A stretch of 64,000 nt of DNA from AP-16 sp046727735 (GTDB lineage: Bacteria > Pseudomonadota > Alphaproteobacteria > Rhizobiales > Xanthobacteraceae), in NCBI GenBank assembly GCA_046727735.1, contig JBKPDF010000007.1:83519-147518 (forward strand), written 5' to 3'. Below the pieces are notes generated by a model. The model saw only the letters and a list, made by a program, of their open reading frames with translations. It had not been told where the DNA came from and made no database searches. The translations under genes and the position numbers were made by a program. Of the stretch, positions 8,186 to 16,825 are shown in pieces. Every line of letters starts with the position of its first letter. The first letter of the stretch is position 1.

Positions 8186-9064
8186 GTGCCGGAACTGCCC
8201 GAGGTCGAAACCGTGCGGCGGGGCTTGGCGCCCGCGATGGTGCACGCTGCGTTCCTCGCGGTCCGGGCCCACCGCGAGGACCTGCGCTGGCCTCTGCCGG
8301 ACAATTTCGGGCGGCGCCTCGTCGGGGCGACCGTCGAGCAGCTTCGCCGGCGCGCCAAATATCTGCTCGCCGAGCTCTCTTCCGGCGAGGTGCTGATCAT
8401 GCATCTCGGCATGTCGGGCTCGTTCCGGGTGCTCAACGGCGCTGTGGAGGAGGCGCCCGGCGATTTCCATTTCGCGCGCTCACGCACCCTCGCCCACGAT
8501 CACGTGGTATTCCGGATGTCCTCGGGCGCGACCGTGACGTTCAACGACCCGCGCCGGTTCGGCTTCATGCTGCTTGTCGGGCGCGCCGAGCTCGAAACGC
8601 ATCCGCTGATGCGCATCGGCCCCGAGCCGCTCGACCACGCCTTCACCCCGCTACGGCTGGCGCGATCCTGCGCCGGCAAGGCGACGAGCCTCAAAGCCGC
8701 GTTGCTCGACCAGAAGGTCGTGGCCGGCCTCGGCAACATCTATGTCTGCGAGGCGCTCAACCGCGCGCGGCTGTCGCCGCGGCGCAAAGCCTCGACCCTG
8801 GCGACGCGCGCCGGTGTGCCGACGCCGCACGCGGTGCGCCTCGTCGCCGCCATCAAGGAGGTGCTCGAGGCTGCGATCGCCGCCGGCGGCTCGTCGCTGC
8901 GCGATCACCGCCGCACCGACGGCGAACTCGGGAGCTTTCAGCACAAGTTTCGCGTCTACGATCGCGCGGGTCGCCGCTGCCCGAACCGCGGCTGCGGCGG
9001 CATCGTGCGCCGCATCGCCCAGAACGGCCGCTCCACGTTCTTTTGCCTGGAGTGCCAGAAGTGA
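8186..9064 (+). CDS. mutM: Bifunctional DNA-formamidopyrimidine glycosylase / AP lyase
   Basis: A 292-residue Fpg that excises 8-oxoguanine and formamidopyrimidines. After Met removal the N-terminus is PELPEVETV, with the catalytic Pro and Glu. HLGMSGSFRV and the helix-two-turn-helix segment VVAGLGNIYVCEAL follow. The C-terminus carries a four-Cys zinc finger: CPNRGCG, then CLEC in the last residues. The start is GTG with GGAG six bases upstream; the ORF is open further 5', but the conserved PELPEVE fixes the start. It is divergent from ubiE and followed 64 bases later by the enoyl-CoA hydratase gene. Confidence 0.98.
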   Translation: MPELPEVETVRRGLAPAMVHAAFLAVRAHREDLRWPLPDNFGRRLVGATVEQLRRRAKYLLAELSSGEVLIMHLGMSGSFRVLNGAVEEAPGDFHFARSRTLAHDHVVFRMSSGATVTFNDPRRFGFMLLVGRAELETHPLMRIGPEPLDHAFTPLRLARSCAGKATSLKAALLDQKVVAGLGNIYVCEALNRARLSPRRKASTLATRAGVPTPHAVRLVAAIKEVLEAAIAAGGSSLRDHRRTDGELGSFQHKFRVYDRAGRRCPNRGCGGIVRRIAQNGRSTFFCLECQK

Positions 9065-9128
9065 GCCAGTTGCCGCAACGCTCGGCTCGACCGCGCCGAC
9101 GGGGAGCAAACAATCCAAAGGGGATCTC

Positions 9129-9902
9129 ATGAGCTACGAGAACGTCGAAATCGAAACCCGCGGCAAGGTCGGGATCGTCCGGCTCAACCGACCACAGGCG
9201 CTCAATGCGCTCAACTCGGCGCTGATCGCGGATTTGACCCACGCAGTCGATGCGTTCGAAGCCGCGCACGAGATCGGCTGCATCGTGCTGACCGGATCGG
9301 AGAAAGCGTTCGCGGCCGGCGCCGACATCAAGGAGATGGCCGGCAAATCCTACATGGATGCCTTCATGGGGGATTTCGCCGCGCATTGGGACCGCATCTC
9401 CAGGGCGAGGAAACCGGTGATCGCCGCGGTCGCGGGCTACGCACTCGGCGGCGGCTGCGAGCTCGCCATGATGTGTGATCTCATCATCGCGGCGGAGAAT
9501 GCCAAGTTCGGTCAGCCTGAGATCAAGCTCGGCGTCATTCCCGGCATCGGCGGCACACAGCGGCTGACGCGCGCCGTCGGCAAGGCCAAGGCCATGGACC
9601 TCTGCCTGACGGGACGCATGATGGACGCACAGGAAGCCGAGCGCTCGGGCCTCGTCGCCCGCGTCGTGCCGCTGGCGGACCTGTTGGAGGAGGCGGTCAA
9701 GACCGCCGAGACGATCGCGTCGATGTCGCTGCCGGCCGTGATGGTCGCCAAAGAGAGCATCAACCGCGCCTTCGAGGTCTCGCTTGCCGAAGGCGTGCGC
9801 TTCGAGCGGCGGGTGTTTCATTCGCTGTTCGCGACCGAGGATCAGAAGGAGGGCATGGCGGCCTTCGTCGCGAAGCGCGCACCGAATTTCCGCAATCGAT
9901 GA
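9129..9902 (+). CDS. Enoyl-CoA hydratase / crotonase family protein
   Basis: A 257-residue short-chain enoyl-CoA hydratase, expected to hydrate trans-2-enoyl-CoA to 3-hydroxyacyl-CoA in fatty-acid or amino-acid breakdown. It shows NRPQALNALN at the N-terminus, AFAAGADIKEM (first oxyanion-hole segment), GYALGGGCELAMMCD with the first catalytic Glu, and EIKLGVIPGIGGTQRL with the second. Length and residues are typical of an active hydratase. ATG follows AAGGGG at good spacing. In several rhizobia, as I recall, this gene lies between mutM and rpsT-dnaA; here the mutM side is kept and rpsT is about 47 kb away. Confidence 0.95.
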   Translation: MSYENVEIETRGKVGIVRLNRPQALNALNSALIADLTHAVDAFEAAHEIGCIVLTGSEKAFAAGADIKEMAGKSYMDAFMGDFAAHWDRISRARKPVIAAVAGYALGGGCELAMMCDLIIAAENAKFGQPEIKLGVIPGIGGTQRLTRAVGKAKAMDLCLTGRMMDAQEAERSGLVARVVPLADLLEEAVKTAETIASMSLPAVMVAKESINRAFEVSLAEGVRFERRVFHSLFATEDQKEGMAAFVAKRAPNFRNR

Positions 9903-9970
9903 ATGTCCGGCGACGGCTGGCGGACTGCGCCAGAAATCGCAATATATGCCGATGACGACCACTGCTGAAT

Positions 9971-10057
9971 GGTCATGGCCGGGCCTGTCCCGGCCATCCA
10001 CGCCTTGTCACTGCGGGCTTACGATCGTGGATGATTGGCACAAGGCCGGGCATGACC
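9971..10057. repeat. Dispersed palindromic element, about 87 bp
   Basis: The element begins GGTCATGGCCGGG and ends GGCCGGGCATGACC, so its ends are inverted copies; CCATCCACG and CGTGGATGATTGG also face each other inside. It fills most of the gap between ech and moeB. The layout matches the element at 21120-21213 (TCA...CATCCA...TGA with a self-complementary GC core) and resembles intergenic REP-like repeats known from Bradyrhizobium relatives. The family assignment comes from pattern and memory. Confidence 0.7.
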
Positions 10058-10091
10058 GACGAGAGTCGGCAAGTGGCATCGAGGCGAGCCG

Positions 10092-10898
10092 ATGCTGACG
10101 AATGACGAACTCGAGCGCTATGCCCGCCACATCGTCCTGCGCGAGGTCGGCGGGCCCGGCCAGCTCGCGCTGCGCCGCGCCCGGGTCCTCGTAATCGGCG
10201 CCGGTGGGCTCGGCGCGCCGGTGCTGCTCTATCTCGCCGCCGCCGGTGTCGGCACGCTCGGCATCGTCGACGACGATGTGGTCGCGCTCTCGAACCTGCA
10301 ACGTCAGGTCATCCACGCGACGCCGGACCTCGGCCGGCCCAAGGTCGACAGCGCCGCAGAGGTGATCGAGCGGCTCAACCCGCATGTCGCGGTCGAGCCG
10401 CACGGCGTGCGGCTGAGCGCGGCGAATGCCGTCGATCTGATCGGCCGCTACGATATCGTCGCCGACGGCTCCGACAATTTCCCGACCCGTTATCTCGTTT
10501 CCGACGCCTGTTATTTCGCAAAAAAGCCGCTCGTCACCGCGGCGGTCGGCAGCTTCGACGGCACGCTCACCACGATCCGGGCGCACGAGCGCGGCACGGA
10601 CGGTCGCCCCAACCCCACGTACCGGTGCCTGTTTCCCGAGCCGCCGCCCGCCGGCACGGTGCCGGCCTGCGCCGAAGCCGGAATCCTGGGAGCGCTCACC
10701 GGCATCCTCGGTTCGCTCATGGCGCTCGAAGTGATCCGCGAAATCGTCGGCTTCGGCGAGGGCTTGGTCGGGCGGCTGCTCATGGTCGACGCGCGCTCGC
10801 TGCGGTTCGAAACGCTGCGCTACACGTGGGACCCGAACAACCCGCTCTCGGGCGAACGATCCTCGGTCCGCGATCTCTCGCTGTTGCACGTCGGCTGA
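10092..10898 (+). CDS. moeB: MoeB/ThiF/HesA family ubiquitin-like protein activating enzyme
   Basis: A 268-residue E1-like adenylyltransferase, which activates the C-terminus of MoaD (molybdopterin synthase) or a ThiS-type sulfur carrier with ATP. It has ARHIVLREVGGPGQ at the N-terminus, the nucleotide-binding GAGGLGAPVLLYLAAAGVG, DDDVVALSNLQRQVIH, the Asp in DGSDNFPTRYLV, and a Cys in VPACAEAGILG. The zinc site of E. coli MoeB is degraded: one Cys is left in TYRCLFPEPP and the C-terminal CxxC is replaced by DPNNPLSGE. There is no rhodanese domain. The ATG lies 34 bases after the palindromic element. MoaD versus ThiS as partner cannot be told. Confidence 0.88.
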   Translation: MLTNDELERYARHIVLREVGGPGQLALRRARVLVIGAGGLGAPVLLYLAAAGVGTLGIVDDDVVALSNLQRQVIHATPDLGRPKVDSAAEVIERLNPHVAVEPHGVRLSAANAVDLIGRYDIVADGSDNFPTRYLVSDACYFAKKPLVTAAVGSFDGTLTTIRAHERGTDGRPNPTYRCLFPEPPPAGTVPACAEAGILGALTGILGSLMALEVIREIVGFGEGLVGRLLMVDARSLRFETLRYTWDPNNPLSGERSSVRDLSLLHVG

Positions 10899-10981
10899 GG
10901 GGTCGGCGTAGCTGCGGGCTCGATTAGACAATCCGGGCACGCGGCGAATTGCGCAAGCGCATGACGAGCGCCCGGCGAAGA

Positions 10982-11383
10982 TCATTTTTCCGGCGGCTTT
11001 GCCGCGGCGGTCGGCTCCGGGCATGGGCCGATGCAGAACTCGACGTCGTCGCTGTTGCGGTAGCGGTTCGGACCCATGCGCTGGTATTCGACGCAGCGGC
11101 GGCGGTCGGGTGCATCATGGGCGTTGCGGCGGCAGATTTTCCCGCCCTCCGCCTCCCAGATGCCGCGCACGAGAATCCCCGACCCGGACAGGACCGCGGT
11201 GCCGTCCGGCAGATGCACGGTGCACAACGCCTTTCCGGCGAGCGGGCCGACGCTCGGCGTGCCGCAGAGCGGGACGCCTACGAGCTCGCGGCGGAATTCG
11301 TCGACGGTCATGCTCTGCGCCCAGGCCGGCGCGGCGGCGAGCAGCATCAGGCCGAGCACGGTTGAGCGGGGCACGTTCGCCAT
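10982..11383 (-). CDS. Small exported protein of unknown function
   Basis: I do not recognise the family. The 133-residue product starts with a good signal peptide (MANVPRSTVLGLMLLAAAPAWAQ), so it should be periplasmic. The mature part is short and has six Cys (in PLCGT, KALCTV, KICRRN, RRCVEY, FCIGPC), an even number compatible with disulfides, and ends in a Pro/Lys tail. ATG at 11383 is preferred because it opens the signal peptide; the frame extends only eight codons further. It starts 20 bases after the stop of the D-glycerate dehydrogenase gene on the same strand, so the two may be co-transcribed. Confidence 0.75.
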   Translation of the reverse strand: MANVPRSTVLGLMLLAAAPAWAQSMTVDEFRRELVGVPLCGTPSVGPLAGKALCTVHLPDGTAVLSGSGILVRGIWEAEGGKICRRNAHDAPDRRRCVEYQRMGPNRYRNSDDVEFCIGPCPEPTAAAKPPEK

Positions 11384-11403
11384 GTGCAAATCAAAGACCA
11401 GGA

Positions 11404-12405
11404 TCACAGCATCGAGGGCAGCACGCGGTCGGGCGGCCGATGGCCGTCCATGAAGGTCTTGATATTGATAATGACCTTTTCGCCCATGTCGATGCGACCT
11501 TCGATCGTAGCCGATCCCATGTGCGGCAACAGCACCACCTTACCGGCGCGCGCGAGCTTCAGGAGCTTGGGATTGACGGCGGGCTCGTGCTCGAACACAT
11601 CGAGTCCAGCGCCCGCGACCTCGCCGTGCTCGATCATGCGGGCAAGCGCGTTCTCGTCGACCACCTCGCCGCGCGCGGTATTGACCACATAGGCTTCGGG
11701 ACGCATCAGCTTCAGTCGCCGCGCCGACAGCAGATGATACGTCGCCGGCGTATGCGGGCAGTTTACCGAGATGATATCCATGCGCGCGAGCATCTGATCG
11801 AGGCTCTCCCAATAGGTGGCCTCCAGCTCCTCCTCGATGTGCGGCGGCACGCGACGGCGGTTGTGATAATGGACCTGCAGGCCGAAGGCGCGGGCGCGCC
11901 GCGCCACCGCCTGGCCGATGCGGCCCATGCCGACGATGCCCAACCGCTTGCCCCAGATGCGGTGGCCGAGCATCCAGGTGGGCGTCCAGCCGGTCCAATC
12001 CTTGTCCGCGGTCAAGACCGTGGCGCCCTCGGCGAGCCGCCGCGGCACCGCCAGGATCAGCGCCATGGTCATGTCCGCGGTGTCTTCGGTCAGCACGCCC
12101 GGCGTGTTGGTGACGGTGATGCCGCGCTGCACCGCGGTCGCGACGTCGATGTTGTCGACGCCGTTGCCGAAATTGGCGATCAGCTTCAGCTTGTCGCCGG
12201 ATTGGCTGAGCACGGAGGCGTCGATTTGGTCGGTAATGGTCGGGACCAGCACGTCGGCGATTTTCGCGGCTTCGGCGAGCTGCGCATGGCTCATCGGCTT
12301 GTCGTCGAGATTGAGGCGGGCATCGAACAGCTCGCGCATGCGGGTCTCGACGCTGTCCGGCAGCTTGCGCGTGACGACCACCAACGGCTTCTTGCGGTTC
12401 GGCAT
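11404..12405 (-). CDS. D-isomer-specific 2-hydroxyacid dehydrogenase (glyoxylate/hydroxypyruvate reductase type)
   Basis: A 333-residue NAD(P)-dependent oxidoreductase that most likely reduces glyoxylate to glycolate or hydroxypyruvate to D-glycerate. Features in order: FGNGVDNIDV substrate loop, NTPGVLTEDTADM, Rossmann motif GIVGMGRIGQAVARRA, the conserved Arg in VNTARGEVVDE, Glu in LDVFEHEP, and His in VVLLPHMGSAT (the Arg-Glu-His triad). The length matches the family. ATG at 12405 is chosen over an in-frame extension because MPNRKKPLVVVTRKLP is the family N-terminus. It is divergent from the SH3-domain gene across about 248 bases. Confidence 0.93.
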   Translation of the reverse strand: MPNRKKPLVVVTRKLPDSVETRMRELFDARLNLDDKPMSHAQLAEAAKIADVLVPTITDQIDASVLSQSGDKLKLIANFGNGVDNIDVATAVQRGITVTNTPGVLTEDTADMTMALILAVPRRLAEGATVLTADKDWTGWTPTWMLGHRIWGKRLGIVGMGRIGQAVARRARAFGLQVHYHNRRRVPPHIEEELEATYWESLDQMLARMDIISVNCPHTPATYHLLSARRLKLMRPEAYVVNTARGEVVDENALARMIEHGEVAGAGLDVFEHEPAVNPKLLKLARAGKVVLLPHMGSATIEGRIDMGEKVIINIKTFMDGHRPPDRVLPSML

Positions 12406-12653
12406 TGTCGACGCCCTCGGCTTACGCCGCGCGACCGCGGTGCGCAAACCGGTCACCTTCCGTTCAGCGCTCGTTAACCGAGCCGACCGAGACTGTCGCA
12501 GCCCCGCGGGACGGATGGCTCGGCCGGTCCCTCTCTATCAGATGGCCGGGCGAGCACAAAGCCGCCGCAGCCGTCGCGTTTGCGCGGCGGCGGCGCCGCA
12601 GATGCCAACCGGGCCGCAGTGGCGAGGCGAGGCGTGTGGCAACAGTCCGATCG

Positions 12654-13175
12654 ATGCAATCGCGAAACTGGCTCTCTCTCGCACCCGCACTGTTCGTGCT
12701 GACCGCGACCATGCCGGCAAGTGCCGATCCGCTGGCGCAGGGTGCGTCCAGCGGCCTTCCGGTGCCGCGCTTCGTCAGCCTCAAATCCGATCGCGTCAAC
12801 GTGCGCGGCGGGCCCGACAAGGATCACGAAGTCGTCTGGGTATTCACCAAGGCGGCGCTTCCCGTGGAGATCACCGCGGAGTTCGAGAATTGGCGGCGCG
12901 TGCGCGACTGGGACGGCGGCGAGGGCTGGGTCTACCACTCGCTGCTGTCGGGGCGCCGCACCGTCCTGGTTGCTCCGAAGGCGAAGGAGGGGGCGGTGCC
13001 GCTGCTGGATCGTCCGGACCCGGCCGCGAAGCTCGTCGCACGCCTGCAACCGGGCGTCGCCGGTTCGGTTAAGGGCTGCACAGGGCAGTGGTGCCGCATC
13101 GGCGGCGAGGGATTCGACGGCTGGATCGCGCAGGACCGGCTGTGGGGAGTTTACCCCAACGAGAAGATCGACTAG
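12654..13175 (+). CDS. Exported bacterial SH3-domain protein
   Basis: A 173-residue protein with a signal peptide (LSLAPALFVLTATMPASA) and bacterial SH3 sequence: VNVRGGPDKDHEVVWVF, then the WRRVRDWDGGEGWVYHSLL strand, and a second SH3-like half ending WCRIGGEGFDGWIAQDRLWG. Such proteins act in the periplasm, often near peptidoglycan or as ligand-binding modules; the specific role is unknown. The ATG has a weak ribosome site; GTG at 12636 with GAGG just upstream is an alternative. Its TAG overlaps the stop codon of irr on the opposite strand (shared CTAG), so the two genes converge head-on with no terminator space. Confidence 0.88.
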   Translation: MQSRNWLSLAPALFVLTATMPASADPLAQGASSGLPVPRFVSLKSDRVNVRGGPDKDHEVVWVFTKAALPVEITAEFENWRRVRDWDGGEGWVYHSLLSGRRTVLVAPKAKEGAVPLLDRPDPAAKLVARLQPGVAGSVKGCTGQWCRIGGEGFDGWIAQDRLWGVYPNEKID

Positions 13176-13681
13176 CCGCCGTTCTCGGACGGCTCGCGCT
13201 TGAGCCTGACGACGATGTCGACCCGCGCGATCCGGTAGCCCGGCGGCGGCGCCGGCAGCTTGTCCATCGCGGCTTCGCTCGCCGGAATATCCACGAGCGT
13301 GTTCTCGTCCTCCACGAAGAAATGGTGGTGGTCGGACGCATTGGTGTCGAAATAGGTCTTCGAACCGTCGACCGCGACCTCGCGCAGCAGCCCCGCTTGC
13401 GTGAACTGGTGCAGTGTATTGTAGATCGTGGCGAGCGATACGGGCACTTTCGCCTTGGTGGCCTCCTCGTAGAGCAGCTCGGCGGTGACGTGCCGATCGC
13501 CCTTGCCGAACAGGATCCAGCCGAGCGCCATGCGCTGGCGCGTCGGCCGCAGGCCGACCTGACGCAGCATGGCGCGCACGTCGTGCCATGGGCAGCCGGT
13601 GAGCGCCGCGCGCTCGGCCAGCCGGCGCTCGGCGGCTTCGTCGAGCGTGCTCGAGAAAACGATCGTACGCGGTTGCGCCAT
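13172..13681 (-). CDS. irr: Iron response regulator Irr (Fur family)
   Basis: A 169-residue Fur-family regulator. Cys30 lies in TGCPWHDV, the Cys-Pro heme regulatory motif that lets heme destabilise Irr in Bradyrhizobium, and HHH at 118-120 matches its second heme site. The winged-helix part reads GLRPTRQRMALGWILFG through LATIYNTLHQF. In rhizobia Irr controls heme synthesis and iron genes according to heme status, in place of Fur. It is divergent from fabA over about 230 bases; I found no clear ICE operator there. The 3' end overlaps the convergent SH3 gene by four bases. Confidence 0.95.
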   Translation of the reverse strand: MAQPRTIVFSSTLDEAAERRLAERAALTGCPWHDVRAMLRQVGLRPTRQRMALGWILFGKGDRHVTAELLYEEATKAKVPVSLATIYNTLHQFTQAGLLREVAVDGSKTYFDTNASDHHHFFVEDENTLVDIPASEAAMDKLPAPPPGYRIARVDIVVRLKREPSENGG

Positions 13682-13910
13682 GTCTGCGACCCAAACGCTC
13701 TACCCTATCGGCGCGGGCAGGATTTTGCGGCCGGATCATAGGGAGGCTGTGGCCCGGGTGCAACCGCGCTTGGCTCGCCCGGCGCAATGTCGCAGCTGCG
13801 AGCGCGCGAGCGCGGCATGTCGCGCGATCATTGTATCCGCCGCCGCTTTTGCCCCTGCCCGCCGATGTGTTAGGAGATCGGCCGGCAAACCAGGCCAGGA
13901 ATCGACCTGA

Positions 13911-14444
13911 ATGCAGACCCGCCGCGGCAGCTATGACTACGAAGATTTGCTGGCATGCGGCCGTGGCGAACTGTTCGGCGAGGGCAATGCCCAGCTGCCG
14001 CTGCCGCCGATGTTGATGTTCGATCGGATTTCGGAGATCGCGGAGGCGGGCGGAGAACACGGAAAGGGACTGGTGCGCGCCGAGCTCAGCGTGAAGCCGG
14101 ACATGTGGTTCTTCCCCTGTCATTTCAAAGGCGATCCGGTCATGCCCGGCTGTCTCGGCATCGATGCGCTGTGGCAATTGCTCGGGTTTTTCCTGGGCTG
14201 GCTCGGCGCGCCCGGCAAAGGGCGGGCGCTCGGGCTCGGCGAACTGAAATTCTCGGGGCAAGTGCTCCCGACCATGAAGAAGGTGATCTACGGCATCGAC
14301 ATCAAGCGGGTGATGCGCTCGAAGCTCGTGCTCGGCGTCGCCGACGGCTGGCTTTCTGCGGACGGCGCGGTGATCTACCGGGCGAGTGACCTCAAGGTCG
14401 GCCTGTTCCGCCAGGATGCCGAGCTGCAGGCGAGCGGAGCCTGA
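13911..14444 (+). CDS. fabA: 3-hydroxydecanoyl-ACP dehydratase / isomerase
   Basis: A 177-residue FabA, which dehydrates 3-hydroxyacyl-ACP and isomerises trans-2-decenoyl-ACP to cis-3, the branch point to unsaturated fatty acids. The hot-dog fold active site is visible: His near residue 73 in CHFKGDPVMPGCLG and Asp in GIDALWQLLGFFLG. LPPMLMFDRI and the C-terminal VIYRASDLKVGLF complete the family pattern. AGGAA precedes the ATG. It leads the fabA-fabB-fabI operon (gaps of 60 and 48 bases) and is divergent from irr. Confidence 0.98.
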   Translation: MQTRRGSYDYEDLLACGRGELFGEGNAQLPLPPMLMFDRISEIAEAGGEHGKGLVRAELSVKPDMWFFPCHFKGDPVMPGCLGIDALWQLLGFFLGWLGAPGKGRALGLGELKFSGQVLPTMKKVIYGIDIKRVMRSKLVLGVADGWLSADGAVIYRASDLKVGLFRQDAELQASGA

Positions 14445-14504
14445 GCCCAGGCGCGCGAGCGCGGGGAGCGCGCCGATGGCGAGAAATCTGCGGACGAGGC
14501 AACC

Positions 14505-15722
14505 ATGAAGCGCGTCGTCGTCACCGGGATGGGAATCGTCTCATCGATCGGGAACAACACCCAGGAAGTGCTGGCGTCGCTGCGCGAGGCGAAGTCCGGC
14601 ATCGTGCGCGCCGATGAATATGCGAAGCTCGGCTTCCGCTGCCAGGTCCACGGCGCGCCCACCCTCGACGCCGAGCACGCCATCGATCGCCGCGCGCTGC
14701 GGTTTTTGGGCGGCGGCGCCGCCTTCAACCACGTCGCCATGGAGCAGGCGATCCGCGACGCGGGGCTCGAACCCGACGAAGTCTCGCACGAGCGCACCGG
14801 GATCATCATGGGCTCGGGCGGACCCTCGACGCGCACCCTCGTCGAGGCCGCCGATACCGCGCGCAACAAGGGGCCGAAGCGGGTCGGCCCATTCGCGGTG
14901 CCGAAGGCCATGTCGTCGACCGCCTCGGCGACGCTCGGCACCTGGTTCAAGATCAAGGGGGTGAATTACAGCATCTCGTCGGCCTGCGCGACTTCCAATC
15001 ACTGCATCGGCAACGCGCTCGAGGTGATCCAGCTCGGCAAGCAGGATGTGATTTTCGCCGGCGGCTGCGAGGAGCTCGACTGGACGCTCTCGGTGCTGTT
15101 CGACGCCATGGGGGCGATGTCGTCGAAGTTCAACGCCACTCCGGAGAAGGCCTCCCGTGCCTACGACGTCGATCGTGATGGATTCGTGATCGCGGGCGGT
15201 GCCGGCGTGCTGGTGCTCGAGGAGCTCGATCACGCGAAGGCGCGCGGCGCCAAGATCTATGCCGAGCTCGCCGGCTACGGGGCCACCTCGGACGGCTACG
15301 ACATGGTGGCGCCGTCGGGCGAAGGCGCCGCGCGCTGCATGCGCATGGCGCTGCAATCGGTGCCCTGTCCGATCGATTACATCAACCCGCATGCGACCTC
15401 GACCCCGGTCGGCGACTTGCGGGAGATCGAGGCGATCCGTGAGGTTTTCAGGGACAAATGCCCGCCGATCTCCGCGACCAAATCGCTGACCGGCCACTCG
15501 CTCGGCGCCGCCGGTGCGCAGGAGGCGATCTATTCGCTGCTGATGATGAACAACGGCTTCATCTGCGAAAGCGCCAACATCGAGCATCTCGATCCCGCTT
15601 TCGCCGATGTCCCGGTCGTGCGCGAACGCCGCGACCACGTCGAGCTTTCCTGCGTGCTGTCGAACTCCTTCGGGTTCGGCGGCACGAATGCATCCGTCGT
15701 GTTCAAGCGGCTCGATGCCTGA
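14505..15722 (+). CDS. fabB: Beta-ketoacyl-ACP synthase I
   Basis: A 405-residue condensing enzyme, partner of FabA, that elongates the cis-3-decenoyl-ACP product. The Cys-His-His triad is present: Cys near residue 160 in SACATSNHCIGNA, His in INPHATSTPVGD and His in LTGHSLGAAGAQE. The N-terminus MKRVVVTGMGIVSSIG and the C-terminal FGFGGTNASVVFKR are typical. It is the second gene of the fabA-fabB-fabI operon. Confidence 0.98.
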   Translation: MKRVVVTGMGIVSSIGNNTQEVLASLREAKSGIVRADEYAKLGFRCQVHGAPTLDAEHAIDRRALRFLGGGAAFNHVAMEQAIRDAGLEPDEVSHERTGIIMGSGGPSTRTLVEAADTARNKGPKRVGPFAVPKAMSSTASATLGTWFKIKGVNYSISSACATSNHCIGNALEVIQLGKQDVIFAGGCEELDWTLSVLFDAMGAMSSKFNATPEKASRAYDVDRDGFVIAGGAGVLVLEELDHAKARGAKIYAELAGYGATSDGYDMVAPSGEGAARCMRMALQSVPCPIDYINPHATSTPVGDLREIEAIREVFRDKCPPISATKSLTGHSLGAAGAQEAIYSLLMMNNGFICESANIEHLDPAFADVPVVRERRDHVELSCVLSNSFGFGGTNASVVFKRLDA

Positions 15723-15770
15723 GTTGGCGCACGTGGCCGGGATTTGCGCGCAAGCAAGGGGGTGAGCGTG

Positions 15771-16616
15771 ATGGGAAGACTGATGGAGGGCAAGCGCGGG
15801 CTGATCATGGGCGTCGCGAACGACCACTCGATCGCCTGGGGCATCGCCAAGACGCTCGCTCGGGAGGGCGCGATGCTCGCCTTGACCTACCAGGGCGAGG
15901 CGCTCGGCAAGCGCGTGCGGCCGCTCGCCGAATCGATCGGTGCCAATCTCATTCTGCCCTGCGATGTCGAAGATCTCGCCTCGGTCGACGCCGTCTGCTC
16001 GGAAATCGACCGGAGCTGGCAGAAACTCGATTTCCTCGTGCACGCGATCGCGTTTTCCGATCGCAACGAGCTCAAGGGCCGCTATGCCGACACCACGCGG
16101 GAGAATTTCATCCGCACCATGGTGATCTCGTGTTTTTCGTTCACCGAGATCGCCAAGCGGGCGGCGGCGCTGATGCACGGCGGCGGATCGCTGGTCACGC
16201 TCACCTATGGCGGCTCGATGCGGGTGATGCCGAACTACAACGTGATGGGGGTCGCCAAGGCGGCGCTCGAAGCGTCCGTGCGTTATCTCGCGGCGGATTT
16301 CGGCCCCGCCGGCATCCGCGTCAACGCGATTTCGGCCGGGCCGGTGCGCACGCTGGCGGGCTCCGGGATTTCCGAGGCGCGGTTGATGTTCAATTTCCAG
16401 CAGCGCCATTCGCCGTTGCGGCGCACCGTCTCGATCGACGAGATCGGCGGCGCGGCGCTCTACCTGCTCAGCGATCTCTCGAGCGGAGTGACCGGCGACA
16501 TCCATTATGTGGATTCCGGCTACAACATCGTCGCGATGCCGCAGCCCGCCGCGCTGCGGACCGTCGACGAAGCGGAGACCGCCGCCGAGGAGCGCACCAA
16601 GGACGCCGCGCAATAG
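15771..16616 (+). CDS. fabI: Enoyl-ACP reductase (NADH)
   Basis: A 281-residue FabI-type short-chain reductase catalysing the last step of fatty-acid elongation. GLIMGVANDHSIAWGIAK is the characteristic FabI nucleotide-binding segment. The catalytic Tyr and Lys lie in NYNVMGVAKAALEASVRY near residues 155-165, and IRVNAISAGPVRTLAGSGI and VDSGYNIVAM follow. ATG at 15771 is preceded by an AAGGGGG site; an in-frame ATG at 15744 would add nine residues. It is the last gene of the fab operon; a GC-only hairpin follows at 16636-16659. Confidence 0.96.
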   Translation: MGRLMEGKRGLIMGVANDHSIAWGIAKTLAREGAMLALTYQGEALGKRVRPLAESIGANLILPCDVEDLASVDAVCSEIDRSWQKLDFLVHAIAFSDRNELKGRYADTTRENFIRTMVISCFSFTEIAKRAAALMHGGGSLVTLTYGGSMRVMPNYNVMGVAKAALEASVRYLAADFGPAGIRVNAISAGPVRTLAGSGISEARLMFNFQQRHSPLRRTVSIDEIGGAALYLLSDLSSGVTGDIHYVDSGYNIVAMPQPAALRTVDEAETAAEERTKDAAQ

Positions 16617-16635
16617 CGCCGGTCCCGCCGGCCGC

Positions 16636-16659
16636 CGGCGCCGCGCAACACCGGCGCCG
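16636..16659 (+). terminator. Weak hairpin after fabI
   Basis: Two copies of the self-complementary octamer CGGCGCCG, separated by CGCAACAC, can form an 8-bp all-GC stem about 20 bases after the fabI stop. There is no T tract, so intrinsic termination is uncertain. Confidence 0.35.
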
Positions 16660-16825
16660 TCCATGTCCGGGCGATAGACGGTCGAACCGAGGTCCGCGCG
16701 GCGAGAGTCATGCTATGGTTCGCTGGCGCCTCTCCATGCCAGGCATTTGGTGAGGGCATCTCGCCTGCGCATCGCGAGCTCGGCGCGAGCGCGGGACCCA
16801 GGAGCCGGGCTCGGGAGGACTATCC

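Noticed and set aside
13682..13910. ICE-type Irr operator between irr and fabA
   Set aside because: No convincing inverted TTTAGAA-like motif was found.
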